This document shows positions 18,038-27,135 of a stretch of 64,000 nt of DNA, one piece after another. The stretch covers positions 124,001 through 188,000 of the forward strand of contig CAWISP010000026.1 in assembly GCA_963838775.1 (NCBI GenBank). The letters run 5' to 3'. The notes beneath the pieces were generated by a model that saw only the letters and a list, made by a program, of their open reading frames with translations, had not been told where the DNA came from and ran no database searches. Each line of letters opens with the position of its first letter. Within the stretch, counting starts at the first letter, position 1. The translations under genes and the position numbers were made by a program. The stretch is from Chersky-840 sp963838775. Lineage in GTDB: Bacteria > Actinomycetota > Acidimicrobiia > Acidimicrobiales > UBA8190.

Positions 18038-19885
18038 GTGCTCCTGCTGTATGTCATCGGGTTCGTAGCCGGGATGATTGCTGGCATCTCCCCGTGCATC
18101 TTGCCGGTGCTCCCTGTCGTCCTCGTGGCCGGTGCGACCGTCCCGACCGCCGACACCGAGACCCGGGACCCTACCGACGAGACACCGGACCCGAGCCCGG
18201 TGCGCACACGTACGCCGGCGGGGACCCGAGGATCGGGCGACAGCTTGCGTGTCGCCGTGCGCTCCGCGAAGGACAGCGTCACCACGGCGCGCCGGGCGCG
18301 GTCGCGCCCGCCGTCGCGCAGCTACCGTGCCTACGCCGTGGTGGCCGGGCTCGTGGTGAGCTTCAGTGTCGTCACGCTCGTGGGGTCGTCCCTGCTGAGC
18401 GCCATCGGCCTCCCCCAGGACTTCCTCACCGACGCCGGCCTCGTCGTGCTCGGTCTGGTCGCGGCCGGGCTCATCGTCCCTCCCCTCGGCCATCTCCTCG
18501 AGCGGCCGTTCGCCCGCGTCGCGCAGCGCCAGCCCAACGGCAACGCCGGAGGGTTCGTCCTCGGGCTCGGGCTGGGGGCGCTCTTCGTTCCCTGCGCGGG
18601 GCCGGTGTTGACTGCCATCTCCGTGGTGAGCGCCCACCATCGCGTCGGCTTCGCCGCCGTGGTGCTCACCGTCGACTTCGCCCTGGGTGCGTCGGTGCCG
18701 CTGCTGATCTTCGCCCTCGCCGGCCAACGCGTGGCCGAGCGCGTCTCCGCCTTTCGGTCGCGTGCCGTGCTCGCCCGCCAGATCGGTGGCGTGGTCCTGC
18801 TCACCATGACGCTGCTGATCGCCTTCAACGTCACCGACGGCCTGCAGCGGGTGGTGCCGGGGTACACGACCGTCCTGCAGAACCACATCGAGGGGGGTTC
18901 CTATGCCAAACAACAGCTGGCGGCGCTGACCGGCGCCAAGAGGTCGGGGAAGCTCGGCAGTTGTGCGCCTGGACTGGCGACCCTCGAGGACTGCGGCGCC
19001 GCTCCCGACTTCACCGGCATCACGACATGGCTGAACACGCCGGGGGACCGCCCTCTGTCACTGGCGTCGTTGAAGGGAAAGGTCGTCCTCGTCGACTTCT
19101 GGACGTACTCGTGCATCAACTGCCAGCGGTCGCTGCCCCATGTCGAGTCGTGGTACGCCCGCTACCACAACGAGGGGTTCGTGGTCGTGGGTGTGCACAC
19201 CCCGGAGTTCGCCTTCGAGCACGTGGTGTCGAACGTCTCGCTGGCCGCCAAACAGCTGGGCGTCGTCTATCCCATCGCCGTGGACAACGGGTACAAGACG
19301 TGGGATGCGTATCAGAACGACTCGTGGCCCGCCGAGTACCTCATCGATGCCACCGGGCAGGTCCGCCACGCTGAATTCGGGGAGGGCGACTACGGCGGGA
19401 CCGAATCGCTCATCCGTACCCTCCTCACCGCCGCCAACCCCAAGGTGAAGTTGCCACCGCCCACCGACGTCCCCGACCGGACCCCGACCACGCCCCTCAC
19501 GCCCGAGTCCTATCTCGGCTACAACTACGGGTTGCCCAACTTCGACGGCACCACCATCTCCGAGAACCAGCCCGCCGTGTACCAGTTCCCGAGTTCGCTT
19601 CCGCCCGATGCCCTGGCCTTCTCCGGGACCTGGACCGTGGGCCCGGAGAAGATCACCGCCGGTTCGAACGCCCGGATCGAGCTCGCCTTCACGGCCGACC
19701 ACGTGTACCTCGTGCTGGGGGGGACGGGCACCATCAAGGCCACCGTGGGGTCACACTCCCAGACGATCGACGTCTCGGGCATCCCCCGGCTCTACACCCT
19801 CGTGTCCTCGCCGAGTATCGAGAGCGCCACCCTCGTCCTGAACGTCTCCCCCGGCGTGGACGCCTACGACTTCACCTTCGGTTGA
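18038..19885 (+). CDS. dipZ: DipZ-like CcdA/thioredoxin fusion protein
   Basis: A 615-residue membrane protein. The first part (about residues 1-280) is a CcdA/DsbD transmembrane domain with AGISPCILPVLPVVL and FVPCAGPVL, each carrying one electron-transfer Cys. The next part (about 320-470) is an extracytoplasmic TlpA/redoxin domain with the active site SCINCQ (CxxC). The final part (about 500-615) is a carbohydrate-binding-like beta domain as in mycobacterial DipZ. It passes electrons across the membrane to extracytoplasmic disulfides, likely for cytochrome c maturation or envelope thiol repair. A hydrophilic insert near residues 35-95 splits the first membrane segments. The start is GTG after GGAGG. 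Confidence 0.85.
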   Translation: MLLLYVIGFVAGMIAGISPCILPVLPVVLVAGATVPTADTETRDPTDETPDPSPVRTRTPAGTRGSGDSLRVAVRSAKDSVTTARRARSRPPSRSYRAYAVVAGLVVSFSVVTLVGSSLLSAIGLPQDFLTDAGLVVLGLVAAGLIVPPLGHLLERPFARVAQRQPNGNAGGFVLGLGLGALFVPCAGPVLTAISVVSAHHRVGFAAVVLTVDFALGASVPLLIFALAGQRVAERVSAFRSRAVLARQIGGVVLLTMTLLIAFNVTDGLQRVVPGYTTVLQNHIEGGSYAKQQLAALTGAKRSGKLGSCAPGLATLEDCGAAPDFTGITTWLNTPGDRPLSLASLKGKVVLVDFWTYSCINCQRSLPHVESWYARYHNEGFVVVGVHTPEFAFEHVVSNVSLAAKQLGVVYPIAVDNGYKTWDAYQNDSWPAEYLIDATGQVRHAEFGEGDYGGTESLIRTLLTAANPKVKLPPPTDVPDRTPTTPLTPESYLGYNYGLPNFDGTTISENQPAVYQFPSSLPPDALAFSGTWTVGPEKITAGSNARIELAFTADHVYLVLGGTGTIKATVGSHSQTIDVSGIPRLYTLVSSPSIESATLVLNVSPGVDAYDFTFG

Positions 19886-19939
19886 CAGGTACACGCGTCT
19901 GGTTTGATGGGTCCGGCGCGCTGACGCGGAGGTTGCCCC

Positions 19940-20457
19940 ATGGTGCAGGACCTGTCCGATCCCCGTCGACTCGAGCCGACCTACGTGGCCTCGGAGCGGG
20001 CCTGCTCGAGGGATGGCTGGAGTTCCACCGCGCCACGTTGCTGCTCAAGTGCGAAGGGATCTCCGACGCCGATCGCAAGGTCAGACCCATCGCCAGCTCG
20101 AAGCTGTCCCTCCACGGACTGGTGCGGCACATGGGGGAGGTGGAACGCAGCTGGTTCCGGCGGGCCCTGCTCAGCGACCGGGACGCGCCCCCGATCTGGT
20201 ACGACCCGGACGTGGCGGACAGCGAGCTCGTCCCCCTCGACGATGCCGACTGGGAGAGCGACCTCGCCACGTGGCTCGAGGAGTGTGAGCGCAGCCGGGT
20301 GGCGGCGGCACGGTTCTCCCTCGACGACACCGGGCTCAGAGACGGCCGACCGTGCTCACTGCGGTATGTCTACACGCACATGGTCGAGGAGTACGCCCGG
20401 CACAACGGCCACGCCGATCTCATCCGGGAGATGGTCGACGGCGCCGTGGGCTGGTAG
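19940..20457 (+). pseudogene. DinB/DUF664 family protein, one frameshift
   Basis: The ATG at 19940 opens MVQDLSDPRRLEPTYVASERA, a normal N-terminus of the DUF664 DinB-like group. The rest (LEGWLEFHRATLLLKC, LSLHGLVRHMGEVERSWF, YVYTHMVEEYARHNGHADL) is in the next frame. One missing base near 20002 explains this. The conserved His residues (VRHMGEVE, HNGHADL) are the predicted metal ligands of the four-helix fold, which in actinobacteria often acts as a mycothiol-dependent S-transferase. An alternative TTG start at 19882 would keep one frame but add a non-conserved N-terminus overlapping dipZ. Inactivation or sequencing error cannot be separated. Confidence 0.65.
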
Positions 20458-20514
20458 CCCTCCTCCCGCCCGTCGTCTCGACCACCGCCGCCGAGATGAC
20501 GCGCCGGGGCGGGT

Positions 20515-21795
20515 TCAGTTACAGCTACTGGTCTGGGCCCCGCCCGGTGCGTAGGAGTCGGGGTTGGGTTGCCCCGCGAAGCGATCGGCGATCCAATGCT
20601 CGACGTCACCGGCCGACCCCGTGACGATCGAGTTGTGGTCGAGGCCTGGGTACATCCACTGCACGACGTCCTGGTGTAGGCCACACAGATGGTTCGTCAT
20701 GGTCTGGGTGTCACCGGGTGTGTCGGTCGTGTCGTCGAGGCCCTGCACCACGAGCAGCGGTGATGCGCTGCGTGTGGTCAGGTGGAGAGGGTCATTGGCG
20801 TTGAGGTCCGTGAGGAAATTCGGCGGCACCGTGGTCGTGGTGAAGACCTGGTCGACCTGGTACTGGCTGACCGTCGTGGCCGTGGCGGCGTAGCACTGCC
20901 GGCCGAGTTGGGAGTCGAGCCTCTTGCCGGTGGCGGTCAACAGCGAGAGAGGCACCTTGTTGCCGTAGGCGGCGTGATAGCCGGCCACGTACATGAGCGT
21001 GAAGGGCGACGCGGTGTCGGTGGGTGCCCCGAAGAAGTCGTCGGCGAGATCAGACGGGGGGGCGCTGGCCACCGCCCCCAGGAGATGCAGATCGGGCGCG
21101 TACGAGGCGGCGAGCTCCAGCGAGAAGATGGACGCGCCCCCGCCCTGCGAGTGCCCCCACACCACGTAGTTCGAGCTGGGGTCGGCTCCCGGAATGCCTG
21201 ACGCGGCCCGCACGATGTCGATGACGTTGTGGGCCTCGGCGACGTTCACGCCGTGGGGCTGCAGCCCGCGGGATGTGGAGCCCAGGTTCTGGTTCCCCTC
21301 TCCCTGGTAATCGGTCGCCGTCACCTCCCATCCGTTGTCGAGCATGTCGTTGATGGCCGGGACGTCGTTCGACGGGTCCAGCGACGGGGCGCACTCGTTG
21401 GCCATGCCGTTGGTGGGGTGTGCGTAGCTGACCACGGGCCATCCCCCGGCCGGCGCGGTGCCGAAGGGGACATAGACGATCCCGGTCACCGATTGCCGAC
21501 GATTGCGAGCCGACGTCGACCAGTACTTGAGCAGATGGGCGGTGCCGTCGACACCGGGCGCCGACACGACCATCGAAGTGATCATCGTCCCGGACTGTCG
21601 GGCGTGCCGCTTCGTCTTGGCGCCACCCGCCGAGGCAACGCCGAGCGTGACCGCAGCGATCATGAACAGCGCCACGGTGACCTTGAGGGTGAGCCTCGAG
21701 CGCCGCTTCGCTCCGTCTCTTCGCGCGGCGACGTCGGGGCGCGCCGTCTCCCGTGATGTCGGGCCGCCTGAGCCGCCGTCTTGAGAAGGAACCAT
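20515..21795 (-). CDS. secreted alpha/beta hydrolase, lipase-like
   Basis: A 426-residue protein. A basic N-terminal region of about 33 residues precedes one hydrophobic segment (VTVALFMIAAVTLGVASAGG), a signal anchor or long signal peptide. The catalytic domain has the nucleophile elbow VVWGHSQGGG, a candidate Asp in VVQGLDDTTD and a His in YPGLDHNSIV. The overall layout (SYAHPTNGMANECAPS, TDYQGEGNQ) matches the secretory lipase (LIP) / triacylglycerol lipase-like family. It probably hydrolyses esters outside the membrane. It is convergent with the DinB-like gene and followed, in the same direction upstream, by the acyltransferase gene across a spacer of about 195 bases. Confidence 0.75.
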   Translation of the reverse strand: MVPSQDGGSGGPTSRETARPDVAARRDGAKRRSRLTLKVTVALFMIAAVTLGVASAGGAKTKRHARQSGTMITSMVVSAPGVDGTAHLLKYWSTSARNRRQSVTGIVYVPFGTAPAGGWPVVSYAHPTNGMANECAPSLDPSNDVPAINDMLDNGWEVTATDYQGEGNQNLGSTSRGLQPHGVNVAEAHNVIDIVRAASGIPGADPSSNYVVWGHSQGGGASIFSLELAASYAPDLHLLGAVASAPPSDLADDFFGAPTDTASPFTLMYVAGYHAAYGNKVPLSLLTATGKRLDSQLGRQCYAATATTVSQYQVDQVFTTTTVPPNFLTDLNANDPLHLTTRSASPLLVVQGLDDTTDTPGDTQTMTNHLCGLHQDVVQWMYPGLDHNSIVTGSAGDVEHWIADRFAGQPNPDSYAPGGAQTSSCN

Positions 21796-21990
21796 CGATC
21801 CGGATCGTCCGAACTGCCCCGCCGGAAAATGGCGGATGCGCTTGCCTCCAACCTACCCAACATTCGCCCACTTGGGCATCGGCAGAATTGACGGTTCTCG
21901 GCGCCGGCAACTCGCTCACCAGGGAATTCGCGCCACGGGGGCCGATGCTCCGTCCCGGGGAATCGTCCCGGGACGGCGAGGCGAAAACGC

Positions 21991-22764
21991 TCAGGCGGCG
22001 GGCTCGGAGCTCGCCCCGGCGTGCTCGGGGGTACGAGGCGGGGCCGGAGCCGGAACATGGCCGTCACCGTTGGTCTCCGTCCGCACGTGCGCGACATCGG
22101 CACCACCCACGACGTTGTGGCGCTTGGCGTAACGGTCGACGTACTCCTGTCCCGACAGGTTCCTGATCTCGAACATGAGCTCGTCGGTGGCGGCCCGCAG
22201 GGTCATGGGATCACCGGCCGCCTGACCGTCGAAGCGCGACAGGTCGAGCGGGGGGCCGAACCGCACCGTCACCTTCTTGAACGGCCGGGGCCGGTTCGAT
22301 CCCGGCGGTTGGATCAGGGTCGTCCCGACCAACCCCACCGGGATGATGGGCGCGCCACACCCGAGCGCGAGACGCGCCGCGCCGGTATGGCCCCGGTACA
22401 GCCGGCCGTCGGGCGAGCGGGTGCCCTCGGGATAGATTCCGAGCACCTTGCCCGTGTTGAGCACGTCGCGGGCCGACGCCAACGCCCGTTCCGAGGCACT
22501 GCCGCCCTCGCGCCGCATGGGGATCTGGCCCGCGGCACGGAAGAACCACGCCGTCTTCCACGAATCGAAGTACTCGGCCTTGGCGACGAAGGTCACGCGC
22601 CGGCGCAGCACCAACGGGAGGAACATCGAGTCCAGGAACGTCACGTGGTTGGGCGCAAGGATCACCGGTCCGGTGGCGGGGACGTGTTCCCGACCCTCGA
22701 CGTTGATGCGCCACGTAAGGTAGAAGAAGGGGCTGAGCAGGACCTTCATCACCCAATAGGCCAC
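21991..22764 (-). CDS. plsC: 1-acyl-sn-glycerol-3-phosphate acyltransferase (PlsC family)
   Basis: Transfers an acyl chain to lysophosphatidate or a related lipid acceptor at the membrane. Acyltransferase motifs are in order: APNHVTFLD (motif I, HxxxxD variant NHVTFLD), the IPMRREGG segment, YPEGTRSPDG (motif III) and APIIPVGLVG (motif IV). The protein is about 257 residues, with a Pro/Ala-rich tail after residue 225. The GTG at 22764 (VAYWVMK) matches the common family start; the ATG at 22749 is an alternative. A TetR gene is divergent from it across 89 bases, so it may be the target of that regulator. Confidence 0.85.
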   Translation of the reverse strand: MAYWVMKVLLSPFFYLTWRINVEGREHVPATGPVILAPNHVTFLDSMFLPLVLRRRVTFVAKAEYFDSWKTAWFFRAAGQIPMRREGGSASERALASARDVLNTGKVLGIYPEGTRSPDGRLYRGHTGAARLALGCGAPIIPVGLVGTTLIQPPGSNRPRPFKKVTVRFGPPLDLSRFDGQAAGDPMTLRAATDELMFEIRNLSGQEYVDRYAKRHNVVGGADVAHVRTETNGDGHVPAPAPPRTPEHAGASSEPAA

Positions 22765-22853
22765 GCCTCCACAGTAACGCGCCCTGTCGCGCGTTGAAAT
22801 GGACGCCACCAGCACTCCGTACGCCGGGCGACGCCACAGGTAGCGTTCCCCCG

Positions 22854-23477
22854 ATGGCACGCCGGTTGACCGCACGGGGACAGCGTCGCCGTCTCGAGCT
22901 TCTCGACTACTCAGCCCGGCAGTTCGCCTCCCAGGGGTACCACCCCACCTCGGTCACCGACATCGTCGACGGCCTCGGTGTGGGCAAGGGCGTCTTCTAC
23001 TGGTACTTCGCCTCCAAAGAAGAGCTCCTGCGCCAGATCCTCACCGACGCGCAGCGCGACCTGCGCCGGACCCAGCGCCAGGCCATCGCCGACGAGCCCG
23101 ATCCCGTTCGCCGCATCGAGGCTGGCATCAGGGCATCGGTGGCGTGGCTCGACGCCAACCGCCACCTCTTCGTGCTCCTCGAGTTCGCCCGGACCGAGGA
23201 ACGGTTCGCGCCCCTCATCCGCCAGGGCGAGGAGCAGGCCGTCGCCGACGCCCTCCCCCACGTGAAGGCCGGCATCGCGGCGAGCATGATCAGGCGCGAC
23301 GACCCCCTCGTGCTGGCGCACGCCATCCTGGGGGTGACCGACCGACTGGCGAGGGTGCTGGTGTTGGAACAAGGTCGGCCCGCCGACGAGGCCGGTGACG
23401 CGGCGGTGGCCTTCTGCCTGGAGGGCATCCTCTCCCCCGCCGCCGCCCAACGCCGGCTCGGCCGCGGCTCCGGCTGA
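22854..23477 (+). CDS. TetR family transcriptional regulator
   Basis: A 207-residue protein. The N-terminal helix-turn-helix (about residues 10-58) has the TetR signature FASQGYHPTSVTDIVDGLGVGKGVFYWYFASKEEL. The C-terminal ligand-binding domain is helical and of usual length. I take the ATG at 22854, where conservation begins. It probably represses itself and the divergent acyltransferase gene, since only 89 bases separate the two. The ligand could be an acyl compound, by context only. Confidence 0.85.
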   Translation: MARRLTARGQRRRLELLDYSARQFASQGYHPTSVTDIVDGLGVGKGVFYWYFASKEELLRQILTDAQRDLRRTQRQAIADEPDPVRRIEAGIRASVAWLDANRHLFVLLEFARTEERFAPLIRQGEEQAVADALPHVKAGIAASMIRRDDPLVLAHAILGVTDRLARVLVLEQGRPADEAGDAAVAFCLEGILSPAAAQRRLGRGSG

Positions 23478-23491
23478 GCCGTCACACTTAG

Positions 23492-23595
23492 CCGTGCTCT
23501 GGGGCCGTGCTCCAGGGCCGTCCTCTGGGGCCGTCCTCTGGGGCCGTCCTCTGGGGCCGTCCTCTGGGGCCGTCCTCCGGGGCCGTGCTATTGGG
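23492..23595. repeat. eight tandem 13-bp repeats
   Basis: Eight head-to-tail copies of CCGTCCTCTGGGG run from 23492 to 23595; the four central copies are identical and the outer ones carry one to three changes. The array fills the gap between the convergent TetR and K+ channel genes, and the channel's stop codon lies within the last copy. GGCC centres allow many small hairpins, so it might act as a terminator. It could also be a variable-number repeat. Confidence 0.9.
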
Positions 23596-24589
23596 CCGCG
23601 AACCGCGCCAGCGCGTCGAGCTGGGCGGCCGTGCCCACGCCGATGAGGATGTCGCCCGCTTCGATGGTGACCTCGGAGGACGGGTTGGTGGCGAAGCTCC
23701 CGTCGCCACGGCGGATGGCCAGCACGAGCGCGCCGGTCCGGTCGTGGAGCTGCACCGCATGCAGCGTGTTGCCCGTCAGGGGGGACCCGGCGGACACCGA
23801 CAGCTCCTCCAACCGGAACTCGAGGGTGCCGTCGTGCATGACCACGTCCACGAAGTCGACGACATGGGGCTGGGTGACGAACGCCGCCATGCGGTCACCG
23901 CCGAGCTGCTGCGGGTTGACCACCCGATTGGCCCCGGCGCGCAGGAGCTTGGGCTCCGAGGACTCGTTGCGGGCTCGGGCGATGATCTGAATGTCGGGGC
24001 GCATGGACCGGACCGCCAAGGTGACGTAGAGGTTGTCGGCGTCGGTATCGAGGGCGGCCACCAAGGTGCCGGCGCGCTCCACCCCGGCTTGGAGAAGGGT
24101 CTCGTCATCGGTCACGTCCCCGACTACCCACGGAAAGGACACCTCCTCCATGCGCGAGCCGTCGCGGTCGACCACCACGACCTCGCGCCCCGCGGCGGCA
24201 AGGAAGCGGGCCACTTCGCGCCCCACGCGTCCCCACCCGCACACCACGACGTGCCCCGACATGCGAGCGATGTTGCGCTCCATACTCCGCCTCCTCACCA
24301 GGTTCCGCATGTGTCCGTCGATCAACAGCTCGAGGACGACCGAGAACGAATAGAGCGCGGTGCCCACACCCCCGAGGATCAGGAAGATGGTGAACACCTT
24401 CCCGGCCATGTGCAAAGGGTGCGGAAACCCGTATCCCACCGTCGTGATGGTGACCACGGTCTGGTAGACGGCGTCGAGAAACCCGAAACCCAGCATCATG
24501 TAGCCCACGGTGCCGGCCACAAGGACCAGCACCAGGGCGGCCAGGCCGATTCTGACCCGCCGGAAAGGATCGCGCACGGGCGCCATCAT
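23588..24589 (-). CDS. potassium channel with TrkA-N (RCK) domain
   Basis: A 333-residue protein. Two transmembrane helices flank a pore loop with the selectivity filter TITTVGYG. Next comes an RCK domain with the Rossmann motif VVVCGWGRVGREVARFL and acidic VVVVDRD, then a TrkA-C domain (about residues 250-330). This is the two-TM K+ channel layout, gated by nucleotide or ion binding to a cytoplasmic ring. The start is the first ATG of an ATGATG pair at 24589. The final codons run into a 13-bp tandem repeat array. A small gene is divergent from it, 59 bases away. Confidence 0.9.
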   Translation of the reverse strand: MMAPVRDPFRRVRIGLAALVLVLVAGTVGYMMLGFGFLDAVYQTVVTITTVGYGFPHPLHMAGKVFTIFLILGGVGTALYSFSVVLELLIDGHMRNLVRRRSMERNIARMSGHVVVCGWGRVGREVARFLAAAGREVVVVDRDGSRMEEVSFPWVVGDVTDDETLLQAGVERAGTLVAALDTDADNLYVTLAVRSMRPDIQIIARARNESSEPKLLRAGANRVVNPQQLGGDRMAAFVTQPHVVDFVDVVMHDGTLEFRLEELSVSAGSPLTGNTLHAVQLHDRTGALVLAIRRGDGSFATNPSSEVTIEAGDILIGVGTAAQLDALARFAAQ

Positions 24590-24648
24590 GCCCGACGGTC
24601 TGCCCCGACCCGTTCGCCGGGGTCGCCACATGGCACACTGGCGCCCCC

Positions 24649-25023
24649 ATGACATCGACGGCTTCGTTCCCCTTCCGCTACGGCGCATTGCGCCCCCTGC
24701 TGGTGGTGCTCGGGATGGGGCCGGGTCTCAGCCACGTCGAGCTCGATAGCGACACGCTGCGCGTGCGCATGGGGTGGGCATTCCGCGCCGCCATCCCGGT
24801 GAGCCACATCACCGCCGTGCAGCAACGCAGCGGGCCGGTCGGCGGCATCGGCGTGCACGGCTGGAGAGGACGGTGGCTCGTGAACGGCACCACCACCGGG
24901 CTCGTCGCCATCAGCATCGACCCCAGTGTGCGCGCCTGGGCGACAGGCGTTCCTGTCCAGCTGCGCGAGCTCACGCTCAGCCTCGAAAACCCCGACGCTT
25001 TTGTCGCCGCCATCGGGCGCTGA
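24649..25023 (+). CDS. conserved small protein, unknown function
   Basis: A 124-residue protein of mixed beta structure, with FPFRYGALRPLLVVLGMGPG at the N-terminus and a repeated pattern of short strands (SHVELDSDTLRVRMGWAFRA, VHGWRGRWLVNGTTTGLVAI). It resembles PH-like small proteins of unknown role common in actinobacteria. There is no signal peptide and no strong membrane helix; the LLVVLGMG part is mildly hydrophobic. It is divergent from the K+ channel and convergent with the aminotransferase. Confidence 0.6.
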   Translation: MTSTASFPFRYGALRPLLVVLGMGPGLSHVELDSDTLRVRMGWAFRAAIPVSHITAVQQRSGPVGGIGVHGWRGRWLVNGTTTGLVAISIDPSVRAWATGVPVQLRELTLSLENPDAFVAAIGR

Positions 25024-25087
25024 GCCCGATCGCGTGCCGATCAGTGCAGTCCGAAACCCAGTGCAGAACGACGGCTGAAAGCTGGCG

Positions 25088-26290
25088 TTAGTGCAGCTTG
25101 GTGAGCGCCCGGCGCAGGTTGCGGACGGCCTGGCCAATGCGCTGCTCGTTCTCGATGAGCGCGAACCGCACGTGGCCGTTCCCGCCGGGCCCGAACCCGA
25201 CGCCCGGTGAGGTGGCCACCTCGGCCTCGGATACCAGGAACGAGGAGAATTCGAGCGATCCCATCTCGCGGTACGGCTCGGGGATGGGCGCCCACACGAA
25301 CATCGTCCCCTTGGGCGGCGTCAGGTCCCACCCGATGCGATTGAGCCCGTCGCACAGTGCGTCGCGCCGGGCCTGGTAGGTCTCGTTGACCCACTTCGGG
25401 TAGTCGGGCACCTCGTTCATGGCCACGATGGCGGCGATCTGGATGGGCTGGAAGGTGCCGTAGTCGAGGTAGCTCTTGAGCTTGGTGAGTGCGGCCACGA
25501 TCTCGGCGTTCCCCACCAGGAAGGCCACGCGCCACCCTGCCATCGAGAACGACTTAGTCAGCGAGTACAACTCGACCGCCACGTCCTTGGCTCCCGGCAC
25601 CTGCAGGATCGACGGCGGCCGGTAGCCGTCGAAGGAGATGTCGGCGTAGGCGAAGTCGTGGACCAGGACGATGTCGTGCTCACGCGCGAAGTCGACGATG
25701 CGTTGCATCCAGGCCAGGTCGACACAGGCCGTGGTCGGGTTGTGGGGGAACGACAGGACGATGACCCGGGGCTTGGGCCATGCCGATCCCCACGACTCCA
25801 TGAGGTTGTCGAAGAAGGCCTCGGACGCGGGCGGGCCCTCGGTGTCGGTGGCCTGCTCCAAGCGCACCTGGCGCACCTCGGCGCCGGCGAAGAGCGGTGC
25901 GTAGATATGGATGGGGTACGACGGCGAGGGCACGAGGGCGCTGTCACCGGGCCCGAGCAGCACCCACATGAGGTGCGACAGCCCTTCCTTGGCCCCGATC
26001 GTGGTCACCACCTCGGTCTCGGGGTCGAGCTCGACGCCGAACCGGCGCAGATAGAGCGAGGAGATGGCCTGCCGGAGCTTGGGGATGCCCTTGCTCGACG
26101 AGTAGCGGTGGTTCTTCGGATTGTGGACGGCTTCGGCGAGCTTCTCGACCGCCGCGTCGGGCGAGGGCAGGTCCGGGTTCCCGAACCCGAGGTCGACGAC
26201 GTCGCGGCCGGCTCGGCGGGCCGCCAACTTCAGCGCCTCGATGTGCGCGAAGACGTACGGGGGCAGGCCGTTGATCCGTCGGAACTCCAT
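25088..26290 (-). CDS. class I/II aminotransferase (AlaC-like)
   Basis: A 400-residue PLP enzyme. DLGFGNPDLPSP is the N-terminal signature, PHNPTTACVD contacts the cofactor, and the Schiff-base lysine is in SLTKSFSMAGWRVAFLVGN. The C-terminal Arg that binds the substrate carboxylate lies in GHVRFALIENEQR. The sequence order and length best fit the AlaC / YfdZ alanine aminotransferase group rather than AspC. It would move an amino group between alanine and 2-oxoglutarate, though substrates are not fixed by sequence. The ATG at 26290 precedes the conserved FRRINGLPPYVF. Confidence 0.85.
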   Translation of the reverse strand: MEFRRINGLPPYVFAHIEALKLAARRAGRDVVDLGFGNPDLPSPDAAVEKLAEAVHNPKNHRYSSSKGIPKLRQAISSLYLRRFGVELDPETEVVTTIGAKEGLSHLMWVLLGPGDSALVPSPSYPIHIYAPLFAGAEVRQVRLEQATDTEGPPASEAFFDNLMESWGSAWPKPRVIVLSFPHNPTTACVDLAWMQRIVDFAREHDIVLVHDFAYADISFDGYRPPSILQVPGAKDVAVELYSLTKSFSMAGWRVAFLVGNAEIVAALTKLKSYLDYGTFQPIQIAAIVAMNEVPDYPKWVNETYQARRDALCDGLNRIGWDLTPPKGTMFVWAPIPEPYREMGSLEFSSFLVSEAEVATSPGVGFGPGGNGHVRFALIENEQRIGQAVRNLRRALTKLH

Positions 26291-26401
26291 CGCGCGAGGT
26301 TAGTCCCCGTCCTGCACGCGCTTGGCGCCGCACCGCCGTGGACGGCCTCGCCCCGGACCGGGCACCGCGCCCCGCCGGGCGGCGCGCCCGGCCGGTGACG
26401 C

Positions 26402-27094
26402 TCAGGAGTCGCGCACGAGGGCAGCCGCCTCGGCCACGGCCTCCACGGAATCGGGCCACGCGCACACCGCCCACGTCGCCCCGGCGCCGGCCACCTCCTC
26501 CAGCCACTGCACGATCTCCGGCACCTCTCGGGCGACGGGGCCGGCCCACGTCACCTCGCAGCGCGGCTGCAGGGCCGCCACCGCCGAAGGCTGTCCCTCC
26601 CACAGGTTGACGGCAGCATCGAGCTCCACTGCGAGCTCGACGGTGGAGGGCGAGCCGCCCCCCACCCACACCGGGATGCCCGCCGCGAGCGCATGGCGCG
26701 CGCACTCGCGTAGCGCCACCCGACGCATGTCGGGGGGATCGAAGGGGATCCCGAAGGCGCGGTTCTCCGCCGCGCTCTTGCTGTCCCCGGTCCCGAGCCC
26801 GGCGATGAGCCGGCCCGGCGCCATGCGCTGCAGCGACAGCAGCTCCGCCACCAGGATCTCGTCGGGGACCAACCCGACCCGTGCCACCAGGGGACCGAAG
26901 CAGATACGCCCCGTCGAGGCCGCCACCGCCCCGAGCACGGGGAAGCACGACAGGGCGGGACGCTCGGGCGCGCCCATCGGCCACAGATGGTCGAACACGA
27001 AGACGCCGTCGAGGCCGAGCCGCTCGACCTCTCGGGCCGCCTCGATGGCCAGCGCGTCGTCGCGAAACGTGGGGAGCGTGACCCCGACCCGCAC
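26402..27094 (-). CDS. LLM-class flavin-dependent oxidoreductase
   Basis: A 230-residue member of the luciferase-like monooxygenase family, using reduced FMN or F420. The N-terminus MRVGVTLPTF and GVFVFDHLWPMG are characteristic, as is GRLIAGLGTGDSKSAAEN, the phosphate-binding segment. At 230 residues it is shorter than the usual 300 or so; the middle insert of the barrel is missing. F420 use would be plausible in an actinobacterium but is not proven here. It lies 41 bases upstream of the ROK kinase gene's stop codon, same strand. Confidence 0.75.
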   Translation of the reverse strand: MRVGVTLPTFRDDALAIEAAREVERLGLDGVFVFDHLWPMGAPERPALSCFPVLGAVAASTGRICFGPLVARVGLVPDEILVAELLSLQRMAPGRLIAGLGTGDSKSAAENRAFGIPFDPPDMRRVALRECARHALAAGIPVWVGGGSPSTVELAVELDAAVNLWEGQPSAVAALQPRCEVTWAGPVAREVPEIVQWLEEVAGAGATWAVCAWPDSVEAVAEAAALVRDS

Positions 27095-27135
27095 TACGCC
27101 CCCCTCGCCGCGCTCAGGTCAGCTCCGCGCCGCGG

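Noticed and set aside
23492..23595. CRISPR-like appearance of short regular repeats
   Set aside because: The 13-bp units are contiguous without spacers and no cas genes are nearby, so this is a simple tandem repeat.
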